Source: Punctularia strigosozonata HHB-11173 SS5 (lineage: Eukaryota > Basidiomycota > Agaricomycetes > Corticiales > Punctulariaceae). Taken from it: a stretch of 53,766 bases of DNA. Below, piece by piece: positions 11,816-23,025 of this stretch (within the stretch, counting starts at the first letter, position 1; the number at the start of each line of letters is the position of its first letter). The stretch spans positions 1,104,187 to 1,157,952 of the forward strand of contig NW_006767437.1 of the NCBI RefSeq assembly GCF_000264995.1, read 5' to 3'. A program made the position numbers and the translations under genes. The notes below the pieces were generated by a model. The model did not search any database. It worked only from the letters and a program-made list of their open reading frames with translations, and had not been told where the DNA came from.

Positions 11816-12780
11816 ATGCATAACCGTGAGCTGCGCTGGTGTTGCTCAGCACCTCCCAAACCCTGCGCGCATCTGAGGCTGACCATGCCCGTGTCTTTTT
11901 CCCATACCAGTCCTGACACTGAGCCCGGGGATGTTGATAAGCGAGAATTGAAACGAGAGGTCATCCGGGCGCTTGAGCTCAAGCGCCCCGACCGGCGCTT
12001 GTCCCTTCAAATCTCCAGCAGGCTTGGCAGCGTCTGCGGAGTCGTTGTCCTCATGAGCTCCATCACAACCGCCCTTGCACATCATCCACCTCTCAGACTG
12101 AACTACGCCGCGCCCCTCTCGTCTTAGACATCCGTCGCTCATATGCTAACGCACTGTGCAGCGCAAGATCGCCGACGCTATATCCATACCCTAGATGCGC
12201 ACCCTTGACTTCCGACCTCTCGCCACCCTTAATGTGTCATCATGGTGCACGGTCGATATACGCGACTCTGGTCACGTACGGCATCAGGACGAGATAACTG
12301 CGCACCGAATCAGTCGCGTTCAAAATTCCATGTACTCTTTAACTGTCTTGCAGAAGCCCTGGACCGTACTAGCAGTCTCTCACCCAAATGAGAGGCGCTC
12401 GCAAAAGCTCCTCACCTCTCCGCCATCCTCTCCCGCACCGCGTCGTGTCTTAAGAAAGCCGCGTCCATCGCCAGTAACAGCCCAACAAAACATCCCTGCC
12501 GAGGATACAGTTCTCTCCCTCCTCCGCATACCTCAAGTGCTCGATCTACGGCAAGAAGCCTCCTGCAACTGACGCGCCGCCGCGCAGCGCGGCTGAACAA
12601 GTGACGGCGTGACGAAGAACTGGCTGGTGTGCGACTCCCGCGGGGCGTCCCGGGTTATCGTGGGGCGCAAGGGTCTGTCTCGGGACGCTGCGGAGGCGCT
12701 CGTCGAAAAGCAGAGGTTTCAGCTCGCGTCGATGCACAAGGAATCGTGTCCCGTGGAAGACGTGTCCGTGCGATAGTGAG
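11816..12780 (+). pseudogene. C3HC zinc-finger-like gene relic
   Basis: Broken plus-strand coding pieces that together resemble the N-terminal half of a fungal C3HC zinc-finger protein (the Rsm1/NIPA type, nuclear proteins linked to mRNA export or ubiquitin ligation). Near 11.94-12.12 kb the frame reads ELKREVIRALELKRPDRRLS. Near 12.4 kb a Ser/Pro-rich stretch precedes a short hydrophobic run. At 12.6-12.77 kb it reads KNWLVCDSRGAS, then SRDAAEALVEKQ and MHKESCP, the spacing of zinc ligands expected for this finger. A single extra base after MHKESCP shifts the frame away from the expected CPWKT-x-CD ending, and the second cysteine of the first pair is lost. A similar but shorter piece lies in array unit A near 1.33-1.56 kb. 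The family call is from motif memory only. Confidence 0.42.
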
Positions 12781-12879
12781 CGAATAAGCGTCTCCTTTAT
12801 ATCCTCCTGCGAAAGTAGAGTCTCAACTCAGGTACAGACTCGATCCGCCGCATACTGCCCACACTTCTTACGTAGATGG

Positions 12880-14130
12880 CTCCTCGCGAAGTCAAATCCC
12901 GCGCACTATCCGCGATGACGAGCGCGTCGTCGACGCTTCCCCGGGGCGCAGACCAAAATGCGGCCCACCGGCAGTTCGAAGGCAAACCTACAGACATACG
13001 GAAAACGTCAGCATCTCCAACTTCATGTTTACAACAAGCTCAAGCATACGATACCGTCGCAATCGCACCTCTTCATCTCGTCCGTGTCCCGTTTCGCGAT
13101 ATCTCCACGATTGCGGAGCCGGTCATCGTCTTCCATCCCGTCCTTCTTGGACGTGAGCTCTTTCGCTTCGGACAGGCCTACGCTCGTCGCGTGAGCAGGA
13201 TCGTGCAAAATGCGGCCGGCGGTATTGGTGCAACAGAAGATCAGGGTCAGGTCCGCCGCGTTCGTGCGGCCGTGCGCCCAGGGTGGTGTCCATATAGGTG
13301 TCCATGGAAGGAATAGTCAGCCTGAATGGCGCAGGCGGGGGCGCAGGAGCCGAGATGGAAGGTGATGAGGGATACATGGGAGGGGTTTTGCAGCAGAGGG
13401 CAGTAGACACGGGGCAGATGTACGTGCCTACATAACGTCATATGATATGATATGAATGAGGAAGGGCGCTCGAGGGAGAGGAAGCACGTACATGACATCC
13501 AGTGGACCTGTAAAGGTCGTGTTCCTTAGGGCCGCGTAGACGGGCGATAGAAGGGGACGCGACGCGGGCAGGGAGTCCTGTCAGAGTCGGCGATCGAGCG
13601 TGCGTTTGGCAGAGATATCTGGAGCAGGCTTGAAGGGCTGCTAGCGTCGTTATGTCTATCCACATGCAAGCCTCAGCATATCGCGTCGTTCGGCATAGGG
13701 TGGAAGGAGACGTAGAAGCAGGCGAGGTTGGCAAGCATCTCAACGTGGCGGTAGGTTTGGAGGAGATGGCGATAGACTTGGAGTAGTAGTCGCCGTGTAC
13801 GACACCTTGGCGGAACTAACGCCCTCTTGTCCCCGAGATCTAACGCCATGTGGGCCTGGAAGAGAAGGCGGGGGCACGGTCTTTCATTCTGTCTTCCTGC
13901 TCATTCACGAAGTTTTGGCTGGAGTCGGAGAGAGAGGCGTCTTCGTGAACGAGTGTAAAGCGTGCCCGCCAAGAGGAGAGACAGCCGATAGAAGGCTCAA
14001 TGACAAAGTCCACGAGGGTCTGAATGCGAGGATGAGCCTGAAGGTTGGAAGAGGAAGATCTTGAGGGAGGATGAGCCGGCGTTGGCGAAGACGATCAAAT
14101 CTTGGGCAGGTATGGTCGTCGACGGTCTGC
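12880..14130 (-). pseudogene. Acetate kinase relic C
   Basis: The minus strand near 14.11 kb reads IPAQDLIVFANAGSSSLKI then FLFQPSGSSSH, an excellent match to the acetate kinase N-terminus. Near 13.6 kb a degraded version of the AALAALEA block is seen, and near 13.2 kb fragments equivalent to relic A's DPAHATNVDVSEAK, here reading DPAHATSVGLSEAKEL. The pieces lie in different frames. The C-terminal catalytic block recognisable in relic B cannot be found, and the remaining end near 12.97 kb (AFELPVGRI) runs into stops. It is tail-to-tail with the zinc-finger relic at 11.8-12.8 kb, which probably reflects the order of these genes in the ancestral locus. Confidence 0.75.
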
Positions 14131-14492
14131 ACAGTGGACAACGTGAAGCCCCGGTTGTTGACGTGATAAGATGAGTCAGAGTACGATAGCCTCCATGTCC
14201 CACGGAAGAGCGCGTCAACGTCGTTCCCACAACAAAGCTGGACTGTTGCGGCATGTTTGATACGCCGAGTAACGTGTTCCGTCAAGGATGGTGTTGTTCT
14301 TCGGCGTGTATCGAGAGCAACGCGATTAGCGCATAAATGTGATGCCCGTCAACGCCTCGGACAACGTTCGGGAGCGAAGCAGATGGCGAAGGGTCACGAA
14401 CACTTGGCCTTGCCGACTTGTCCTTCTCCTGCTGAGAGGTGTGCGATGTGGGTCTTCGGTCCTGAGTTGAGTTGGAACAAGAATCCGTCTAC

Positions 14493-14495
14493 GGA
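14493..14495. repeat. Left target-site duplication GGA
   Basis: GGA directly precedes the first base of the CACTA-like element and is repeated directly after its last base (34895-34897). Removing the element and one GGA gives TCTACGGAACGGGTCATATG. The uninterrupted paralogous site near 3187-3206 reads the same except for two bases (TCTACGAAACGGGACATATG). Confidence 0.85.
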
Positions 14496-14894
14496 CACGG
14501 CGGTGCGTATGAAGTTCGCACTAGCCTTGGATTTATAACCGGATACAAAACCGAATTTTGAGATTGGTTCACTTTACCGATGGATTCGGAAGAAGTTTTA
14601 ATACTTCGAGTATTCATGTATTTAATAGCGCAATTAGTTATTTCAAAACGGGTGAGGTGTGGATTTTGAGTATGCGCAATGCGCGTATGTACAACCATAT
14701 TACAAGATTGGATGGGCATATATACTACATTAGGATTTCAAGAATGCGCAAGAACGGAATCGAGATTAGAATTTGAAGAATTCGTTTTGCGACGGATGAG
14801 TGGCATATTTTAAATACAAGAAAAGTCCACATTGGTTGACCCAATCAGCGGCCCGTGAGTGGGCAGTCAGCAACCCGTGAGCGGGCAGTCAACG

Positions 14895-15282
14895 NNNNNN
14901 NNNNNNNNNNNNNNNNNNNNNNNNNNNNNNNNNNNNNNNNNNNNNNNNNNNNNNNNNNNNNNNNNNNNNNNNNNNNNNNNNNNNNNNNNNNNNNNNNNNN
15001 NNNNNNNNNNNNNNNNNNNNNNNNNNNNNNNNNNNNNNNNNNNNNNNNNNNNNNNNNNNNNNNNNNNNNNNNNNNNNNNNNNNNNNNNNNNNNNNNNNNN
15101 NNNNNNNNNNNNNNNNNNNNNNNNNNNNNNNNNNNNNNNNNNNNNNNNNNNNNNNNNNNNNNNNNNNNNNNNNNNNNNNNNNNNNNNNNNNNNNNNNNNN
15201 NNNNNNNNNNNNNNNNNNNNNNNNNNNNNNNNNNNNNNNNNNNNNNNNNNNNNNNNNNNNNNNNNNNNNNNNNNNNNNNNNN
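14895..15282. other. Assembly gap (388 N)
   Basis: A run of 388 N bordered by two identical 388-bp segments (14507-14894 and 15283-15670). The simplest reading is two overlapping contig ends inside the terminal repeat that were scaffolded without merging. A genuine tandem triplication cannot be excluded. Any reading frame running through the N run is meaningless. Confidence 0.9.
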
Positions 15283-15619
15283 GTATGAAGTTCGCACTAG
15301 CCTTGGATTTATAACCGGATACAAAACCGAATTTTGAGATTGGTTCACTTTACCGATGGATTCGGAAGAAGTTTTAATACTTCGAGTATTCATGTATTTA
15401 ATAGCGCAATTAGTTATTTCAAAACGGGTGAGGTGTGGATTTTGAGTATGCGCAATGCGCGTATGTACAACCATATTACAAGATTGGATGGGCATATATA
15501 CTACATTAGGATTTCAAGAATGCGCAAGAACGGAATCGAGATTAGAATTTGAAGAATTCGTTTTGCGACGGATGAGTGGCATATTTTAAATACAAGAAAA
15601 GTCCACATTGGTTGACCCA

Positions 15620-15690
15620 ATCAGCGGCCCGTGAGTGGGCAGTCAGCAACCCGTGAGCGGGCAGTCAACGACCCGTGAGCGCGGACGTGA
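15620..15690 (+). repeat. Subterminal direct repeats in the CACTA ends
   Basis: Three successive copies of a roughly 23-base motif, CCCGTGAGYGGGCAGTCA followed by a short spacer, lie inside the left inverted repeat (also at 14850-14894). They are mirrored in the right repeat near 33731-33783 and 34486-34538. CACTA elements typically carry subterminal repeats bound by element-encoded proteins, and these are the best candidates here. Confidence 0.55.
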
Positions 15691-15847
15691 TCGTCCACCG
15701 TGTTACCAGTGGATCGACGTCGGTTGCCGCGCATGCGACAGAAGGGGCGAGATAGGGCAGCAATGCGCTGGCCGACGGCGAGCGACCACACGCTCGCGTC
15801 AGGCAGGCAGGCGGGCATAAATCGACTCCTATGGTGGTCAGATGGGT

Positions 15848-18800
15848 CTAAATAGACTGGAAAAGTATACTGTAAGAAATAATTCGTGAAGATAGCAATG
15901 ACCATACCGATGGCATCAAGCAAACGACAGCAAGGGTGCTATCAGACAAGGGATAGGTGGCGACATGTTGCACAACGATCTGGGGGTCCACAGGTACGAG
16001 GTCTTCATCCATATCGGCTGAACAAATTGACGCTCCTAATTCCGGCCACTTTGCAAACGGGCCAGGCTCCAAACCTTTGAAGTTCCGGACGGCATACATC
16101 CAAGTACCGCAGTAGAGATATATGTACTCGATAGATGCTATTTGGCTTTGGGGGCCTAACTGGTAGGTAATGAGGCTGTTGCCCATGTGAGCTCGACGAC
16201 AACTGAAGACCTGGCGGTGGTATCGCAAGTGACGACGTAGGATGATCTTCGTGTAGCCACGACATATATCCTTCAGGTCGTCGGGTACCGGAGCCGGTTT
16301 TGCGTATGTGTCCTCCTCGTCAGCCATCGCCACAAAATCGTCCCGTTTGGGAGCGTATACTGTGTCCTAGAGACGTTTGCATGCCCGGACAATATCTGGA
16401 CATGAAGGTCGCGAGAGCCATCGTAGGAGACCGCCGGAATAGACGAAGGTACGATGGATCGTGGCCTCCAGTTCCCTGAAGATATGGTTGTGGTTCGTAC
16501 GCTGCAATTTCCCAATGAGTCGCTCGTACGGAAAACACCACCACGATGGAACGGGGCCAAAAAGCGTGAGGAAATCATGAATGTGGAAAGCGAGGTGGTG
16601 GATTGAATTCAGTTGCAGGTTGGGGTACAAAGTCTTCAGCCCTTCGATATAGCTGCGTAAATGATTGCGGTAGGAATCGGCGCGACGTCGGGAAGTCGTC
16701 CCGCGGCAGCCTACAATCAATGCAAGCACGAGTTCCATGGTGTTGTCAACGGTCGCCATGAAATGAGGTGAGGTTGATTGCGACAGTAAGGAGACTAGGG
16801 CAAGTGGTAGATAAAGCCTGAAAAGTGTGCGCCATTCGGCAGCCTTCGGTGTCCCGGCTGCGGCGGCACCAAAATCCTCAGGAATGCCTTCCACCCAGGA
16901 TGGTTTCGTGGTTTCCTTAGCCACGGAACGAATTCGGGTTAATACGTCGTTCGAGGAGACAGGTCGGACGGGGGGTCGAAGTGGTTGAAGACGACGCTGT
17001 AACCGAATGTCAGAACATGACCCTTCACGCAACACGAGAGAACAACTAACCCACTGAATCAACGCAGATACATACTCTTTTTTGGTGGGATATGATCGTC
17101 TCCCGCTCGCTTTGACGTCAAGGCCCAAATCATGGGCGACAAAGTCTAGAGAAAGAGCTAGCCGTTTCACAAGGTGGGCCCGAAGTTCGTCAAAGGAAAG
17201 ACCGTCTGAATCCTCCGAGCCCCGAATGGCGGAGGTGAGCAGATCATGAGTCTTGAACAGATCTTGCACCTGCTTCGGTGTCCAACCCACGTCGGACACC
17301 TCAGCAGGGTATTCAACAGCTAATTGGTCGCCGATCTGAGGCCCGTCCTGACTGGTCGAGGTAAGATCGTCAACGTCCATGACGTCGGTGGACGCGTCGT
17401 CGCCAACGTCACATTCTTCATCCTCAATGGGTGGAAGCGCAAAGGGGAACACGAACGCCGGCTGAGATTTAGGTGCAACCGTTGCATTTGACTCGGACAG
17501 AGCCAGCACAGTGCAGAAATGAAATTTCGCCAAGCCTTCATACAGGCAATGCATTGGGTCAACAACGAGCTGGCGAGTAGGATCCCAGTAGGGCAGGCGC
17601 CACAATTCGGACCAACGCACTCCATGACGCTTGAAAATTTCGTCCTGTTCCCTCGACGAGGTTGCGTTGCGCCATTGTTCCGCATGCCATCGCATCTCTT
17701 GGCCATCCCGACGGCTCCACGAAAGGTGATCCGTGCGACGAAGGAGGTCCCGCCAGCCTCGGATGATATTACCGTCGTCGTCAGTGACGTTCCAACAGGT
17801 GCACGTCGAGCAGAAAATCTTGGAGATGGATGGGGCCAAGGCAGACGTTTTACGAGCAGCGGGTAGATCGCATACGCCAACAACAATCGCGCTGTGCGTT
17901 AAGCGGCCATGCGGGCGAAGAGCGGTTCGTGAAATGTAAATGCCAGGATGCCATGCCTTGAGCATATCGTCGATGAGAGGACGGATGTAATGGTTTGTCG
18001 CAGTGCGGGCCGGTTCCTTGGGTCCAAGAATGATACCCGCCAGATACATGTTCTGTGGTTTGTATCGTATTTCAATAGGTAGGTTCAAGCAGGCTAGCGC
18101 TATTATGCCACACGATGTACGGGCACCACGAATATTCATCCCTTCAACATTGAAGAAGTCTACGCATAACGAGAAGACGAAGCGACCGTTGTCGGGAATG
18201 TCTCGTATGAATGGGTGCGAGTCCGCGCCTAGGAATCCCTGGAGGAAGGAGGCATGGAAGGGATTCCTGATGGTGTCGTCGTCGGCGTCCATGAAGGATG
18301 GATCTGTCATTGAAGCCGTCGACTCGTCCATCACCCTCTCAAGGTCCGGATCCGAAAGGAGGCTAGAGAGATAATCGGGGAATGAATGATAGAGGTACGT
18401 CTTCAGTGGATCGCCGTTGCTATCGACTAGATGTTGACGGCAATGCGTTTCTGGCGACGGCTTGCCGGTGCAAACCTCGGGGTACCGTCCCATGATGGAG
18501 GGTGGATACGTCTGATGGCAGGAAGGACAAACGGCGTATACAATGAAGTTGCCGCCGGCGCCGAATTTTGATAGCAGAGCCTGGAGGGATGTTGGTAGCT
18601 GTTGATATGACGAATGAAGCGACGAGTCTCCCGGGCGGGACGTAGCCACGTCCATGCAAAGTATCATGGCGCCGATGATGAATTCCACGTCACGTCGACC
18701 AATGCCCATGATAATGTGGCAAATGAATGCGATAGTCATCAAGGCTTGCGCCAGGGGGGTGTATCGGCCGATAGGGCGACTGAAGTGATGAGCTGGAAGA

Positions 18801-19282
18801 TATCTATGAGCTATGACGGACCACGTGAGAATTCAACAAGACTCACCACTGTCGAACATGACGGATCGTAGATGAGGACCCAGAGACCTGTTCCACTCCT
18901 CCAAATCCTCTTCCAGGGTGTCGATATGCGCCACTGCGGCCCTCTTGCCATCTTGGACCAACGGTACTTGGCGATTAAGTTGATGTACGGCACATCGAAG
19001 CTCGGCCAAGCGTCCTCGAAGCTCAAGGCACACCTCGACGCTTCTTGGTTGCGTGAACTTCGACCGACAATCCTCAACCCCTTTGTTGATGCTGGAGAGG
19101 ATACGCATCTGCCTACGTGTAGCGTGGTTGCCATCACCTTGTAGGACAGCTGCATCCGAGTCCTCCACAGGTCTCGGTACAGAAGGGGTCGGAAGGGGGG
19201 GAGGGTGTCGGCCAATCAATCGCAGGTGCAAGGCATCCAAGCGGTCTGTGATTAAGTGATGATCTCTGCGTCGAGCAGGCAT
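15848..19282 (-). pseudogene. Tnp2-type CACTA transposase with in-frame stop
   Basis: Transposase gene of the element. Exon 1 (19282-18847) encodes an Arg-rich, partly helical N-terminus. A 54-nt intron (18846-18793, GTGAGT...TTCCAG) joins it in phase to exon 2, which starts AHHFSRPIGRYTPLAQ. Near residue 230 there is CPSCHQTYPP, a possible metal-binding motif. The catalytic Tnp2 region follows, with DFFNVEGMNIRG, CSTCTCWNV and WRLPYWDPTRQLVVDPMHC then LYEGLAKFHF, the last being the most diagnostic. The frame meets a single TAG at 16369-16367 after about 953 residues. It then continues open in the same frame for 172 more codons (KPAPVPDDLKDIC, GNSLITYQLG), which match the conserved C-terminus of the family. 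No intron can remove the TAG. The enzyme is therefore truncated unless the stop is read through or is a sequencing error. Confidence 0.8.
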
Positions 19283-19745
19283 GGCGAATGAAGGGCGATT
19301 GCTGGAAGAATCGGTCTATATATATGTTAGTCAATAACAAGAAAATATAACAACGAAGAACGACATACCGTACAACGATGTCGGGCCAACGAAACAAACA
19401 CCAGACAAGGCATCCACGACAAGGTATCCACATACCCAGTCGTTAAGACAACTCCTCCAAAGCGCCGAGGCAAGACAGGCCGGATATCCACATACCCAGC
19501 CGAAAGGGACGAACTCCAAAGGTAACCATAAAGAGAACAAGGCTCATGGGACTCGTCACGGCGGCCACACACCGAGACAAGTGAAAGTACCCTTGCGCCC
19601 TTGGAGTCCACACCCCAAGGAAACAGCGGGCACGAAAGGGTCCAAACGCACTAGGTGTCTACACACCACGGCGATCGATGGAGGAGGGAGCGAGGGAATG
19701 ACTCCGGTTTCCGCCACAGGCCACCGGTCTTCGTCGGTCACCCGC
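19283..19745. other. Spacer between transposase and satellites
   Basis: No gene recognised. It probably holds the transposase promoter, since the transposase starts at 19282 and reads leftward. The phrase ATCCACATACCCAG occurs twice (near 19425 and 19487) about 62 bases apart. Confidence 0.4.
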
Positions 19746-19868
19746 CCACCGCACAGACCACCCATCCCGCCACCGCACAGACCACCCATCCCACCACCGC
19801 ACAGACCACCCATCCCGCCACCGCACAGACCACCCATCTCGCCACCGCACAGACCACCCATCCCGACA
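19746..19868. repeat. 24-bp minisatellite
   Basis: About five tandem copies of CCACCGCACAGACCACCCATCCCG at starts 19746, 19770, 19794, 19818 and 19842, differing by single bases. The frames stay open on both strands because 24 is a multiple of three. The peptides (HRPPIPPP, GGLCGGGM) have no coding support. Confidence 0.85.
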
Positions 19869-19941
19869 CCACCCGTCGTCTTCATTCGTCTTCATCTGTT
19901 CATCATCTGGCCGGAAATCTCGACGTGAAGGCGGGTGGCCC

Positions 19942-20220
19942 ACCCGCGATGTGGATCGCGGGTGTGGCCTTCACCGTGGTCGTCGTCAACGTCTCCTCTC
20001 TGGTCCTTTGCTGTTGTCGTCGTTGTCGCCGTTGTCGTTGTCATTGTCATTGTCGTTGTCGTCGTTGTCGTTGTCGTTGTCGTTGTCATCTTTCTCGATC
20101 TCCCTCCCACCCCGCAATGTGGATTGCGGGTGTGGCCTTCACTGTCGTTATCGTGGTGGGCATGCTCTTCTCTCGATCTCGCACCTGCGCCCCGCGATGT
20201 GGATTGCGGGATGTGGTTAG
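19942..20220 (+). repeat. Hairpin family, cluster 1 (GTGG loop)
   Basis: Three short inverted repeats share the loop GTGG. At 19942-19962 the stem is ACCCGCGAT with ATCGCGGGT. At 20111-20130 it is CCCGCAAT with ATTGCGGG, a two-sided change that keeps pairing. At 20201-20220 it is CCCGCGAT with ATTGCGGG, with one wobble pair. The first two are followed by GTGTGGCCTTCAC. The same hairpins occur in reverse-complement form at 28.70-29.27 kb. Confidence 0.8.
20012..20088. repeat. GTTGTC/GTCGTT microsatellite
   Basis: A run of interrupted trinucleotide-based repeats (TGTCGT, TGTCAT) about 77 bases long, between hairpins 1 and 2 of cluster 1. It gives poly-Val or poly-Thr frames with no coding support. 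Confidence 0.85.
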
Positions 20221-20331
20221 CGGGTGTAGCCGTCATCATCGTCGTCGTATCCTTCCTCGTCATCACCACTGTCTGCCCACCCCTATATTCTAGTCAAGAC
20301 AGGCAATTGCTCGTATCGTAAGTACTATAAG

Positions 20332-23025
20332 TCAATTCCCGAACGGAAGAACATTTACTAAAGCCCATTCTTCTTCTGTGGGACACAGGACTTCGTTGAT
20401 GTACGCTTCGCTATGCTCTTCCAAGTACGCTGCGTCATAGAGCGATCGCGTCAAACCCTTCACGGGCTCACGCTTCGAAACGCGGATATCGTCAGCCTGC
20501 GGATGAGCACCCTTCAACCACGCCGTAGCTCTGTCAGATCGGCGACGAGGGAGCGGTCTAGTGCCTTGGTTCGCAAATGCCCCTCCCCCTTCGAAGCGGT
20601 AGCTATCGATGGCGTCTAGGAATGCATCCATGTCACGGCGCCAAAGCATGACGCTTGGTTTGAGATATGCCACATGCATGTCTTCGTCGAGGTCGGATTC
20701 ATCGGAACTCATTCCATCAATACCGAGCCTATCGAGGGTAGTCTCGGCCGCCTTCCACACAGCCTGTTCGGTCGTACTCTTCGACGTACAATACTTGTGG
20801 TGGCAAATTTTCTTGCGCCTGTGGAGACGCTGGGGATGTCGTTAGCGCACGACTATTTCCATCTGGTTCATCGACCTACTGCCATTCTTCTAGTTCGCTT
20901 GCGATTTGCATCGCCCTCATCCTTCGCGTCCTTGCGCAACCGCGTATCTCGTTTGCTATCCCTTCCCGTTGCCCCCCTGGCAGTCGTCTCGTGCCTCCAT
21001 GTCCGTTCATTGGGATCCTGCACCAAGCGAGGTCTCGCCTTCATCCACTCCGTTCGCAAGCGCATCCACTTGTGGTAAACGGCGTCCTCCCAATACAGGA
21101 AGGTTGCGACTGGTATCCGTTGAAGAGGTTTACCAACCTGCCATATCTCTGAATCCTGCCTCCCCATACATTTCCGCGCGAGGATAGCACATACTGCGCG
21201 GTTCCAAGTGTTGTCGGCGGGCGAGATGTCGGTGAACGCGTAGTTGACAAAGTCTGCCTCCGTTGGGCCGTCGGTCGAACCATCCAGGAATGCATTAACT
21301 ACTGCTTCCGGGGGTGCGATCAACTGGATCGCATCCTTGTCCATCCCGACTCCGATTACGTTCTCGAAAACCTGACGGACTATCGCCTGGTACTTCGTCA
21401 GCCCCCGTCGAAGGAAGAGGGCAATGATAAACGTACGAGCTGAAAAAGACGACGTGGCCCCTTCATCTCGTCTATCTCGAGCTCCAGGGACGTCTTATAT
21501 CGTTTGGCCGCGGCCCTGTCCTTCGATGCTCGCCCAACCACCGTGTCTTCCCACTCATATATCCTTGAGGTGCCAGCGGGTGGCCCCTTGGACGACCTAT
21601 GACCTGAGCTTGTACGTGGTGGGCCTGGTTCCGACTGTCTGCCAGTGTTCATCCCATCCGCATCTGTTGGCCGAGGTGGCTCGGCTGGCGGTGTCGTCGA
21701 TGGTAGGGCTGGTTCGATTGGCGATGTCGTCAATGGTGGAGCTGGTTCGATCAGTGGCGTCGTTGAAGACGGGACCGACGGGTCTTTGACCGGAGGTGCA
21801 GGCGAGGTGGTGTCGCCCGCGACCGTTGCTTGTCTGGCGGTCTCCAGTTGCTGTATAGCCTGGTTGAGTTTCTTTCCCTCACCCGTAATGAGGAGTTCGT
21901 ACCTGTAAGAATCGCACGAACCGTGTCTCCATCTTTGCCTCCATCTCTTCCATCTTCGTTACAGCGACGCAAACCCGGCTCTGCAGCTCCTGCACCAACT
22001 CGTCCTTTTTGGCTAAGTCCTCCTTCAACGTCTCAAGTTCCTTGTTCGCCTCGACCAGCCTATCTCGCGTGGCGGCGTCCATCTCCTGGGTCCTCGTCCT
22101 CAGCTCCATCATACTCCGAGAGGTGGCACTCAGGGTCGAGTTCCTTTGCGCCAGCGTCCTCCTGAGACGATGATTTTGCTCCAGCTGGACGCTCTGCGAC
22201 GGCGTCAGCTTCCTGCCTGTAGCAGGTGTCGCACTCCGTGCCCGCTTTTGCGCGCGGGTGGTTTCGGGCTGGGACAACACGAAAGTGAACTCTCGTGGAT
22301 GGCCTGTGTATCAACCTCGGCTTCAGCTTGCAGCAGAAGTGAGCTGTATCAGGACCTACCACCATCGTTCGAGGTCTCGGTTGGCGCTACACTTGCCGAC
22401 CTTGCGCGCGGCGTGCTCTGTAAACGATTAGACCGAGAAGTGGACGACATAATATGCAATCTACCTCGTTTGCTTCATTCGTCGTTGAGGAAGGTCCGTC
22501 TAGCGGTGTCGATACTCGAGAACCCTCAGCAGGATATGCCGGTGCGACGGCACTTGAACTGAGAGGAGCTGGAGATGGCAACATTGGGAATGCACCAGGC
22601 ACGTTAACCTCACTGGGAGGTCTGTGTACGAAGAGATCAGGCACTGGGCCGAACCGGGTTGTGGACAGTGACATGGGGAATACGTTTCCCTCGCTAGTGG
22701 CCGCCGGTGCGAAGAGGATAGGCATTGGGCTGAGGGGAGCCGCCAACGACAATGTCGGAATCGCGGCGGGCGTCGTCCAACCGCTTGCGTGCGTCGCCGC
22801 AAATCCTACCTCGCTCGCAAGCAGCGCCGCCTGAGTTATGAAAGTCAGCTCATGCGGTTTGACGCCATTAGGATCTCATACCTCTGTGCCGGACCATACG
22901 GCGGACTCGGACATGTCCACGTCTCCCGGGGAGCCGGATGACGCAAAGTCACCGTCGGACATGGAGACATCGTTACTGTTGGCTTGGTTGCCGCTCCTGT
23001 TCAAGTCAGGATGTTCAGCAGACAT
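20332..23025 (-). CDS. Coiled-coil companion protein of the CACTA element
   Basis: A multi-exon gene starting at the ATG at 23025. Exon 1 (23025-22882) encodes an acidic Ser/Asp-rich N-terminus. A 51-nt intron leads to exon 2 (22830-22465, Ser/Pro-rich), then a short exon ending TSNDG and an exon starting GHPREFTFVLS. A coiled coil of about 90 residues follows (RLRRTLAQRNSTLSATSRSM through AKKDELVQELQSR). Next come a Pro/Thr-rich linker and a conserved block (DKDAIQLIAPPEAVVNAFL). The last exon carries GIDGMSSDESDLDED and MLWRRDMDAFLDAIDSYRF and ends at 20332. This matches a family common in Agaricomycetes beside transposons and of unknown function. Near 21.90 kb the coil exon (RFVRFLQ) and the next block (YELLITGEG) are one base out of phase, which is either a frameshift or an unrecognised intron. 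The gene may be broken there. Confidence 0.7.

Larger units (their letters stand above)
14496..15830 (+). repeat. Left terminal inverted repeat (with gap and duplicated segment)
   Basis: The repeat unit is 11 bases at 14496-14506 plus 548 bases at 15283-15830, 559 in all. Bases 14507-14894 are repeated exactly at 15283-15670 across the N run. The inner boundary is where similarity to the right copy stops, after AAATCGACTCCTA. It contains short direct repeats of CCCGTGAGCGGGCAGTCA near its inner third and a near palindrome TATGCGCAATGCGCGTA. Confidence 0.85.

Noticed and set aside
14845-15495. Long frames running through the two N gaps
   Set aside because: They exist only because N has no stop codons. 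The flanking sequence is transposon inverted repeat. The same applies to 33859-34545.
19746-19868. Evenly spaced repeats that could suggest a CRISPR-type array
   Set aside because: The units are contiguous with no unique spacers, and the organism is a fungus. It is a minisatellite. The same reasoning applies to 36780-37445 and 52720-53231.
19556-19943. Minus-strand Gly-rich repeat protein (GGLCGGGMG)
   Set aside because: It is produced by the 24-bp minisatellite being a multiple of three. It has no start context, intron or family match.
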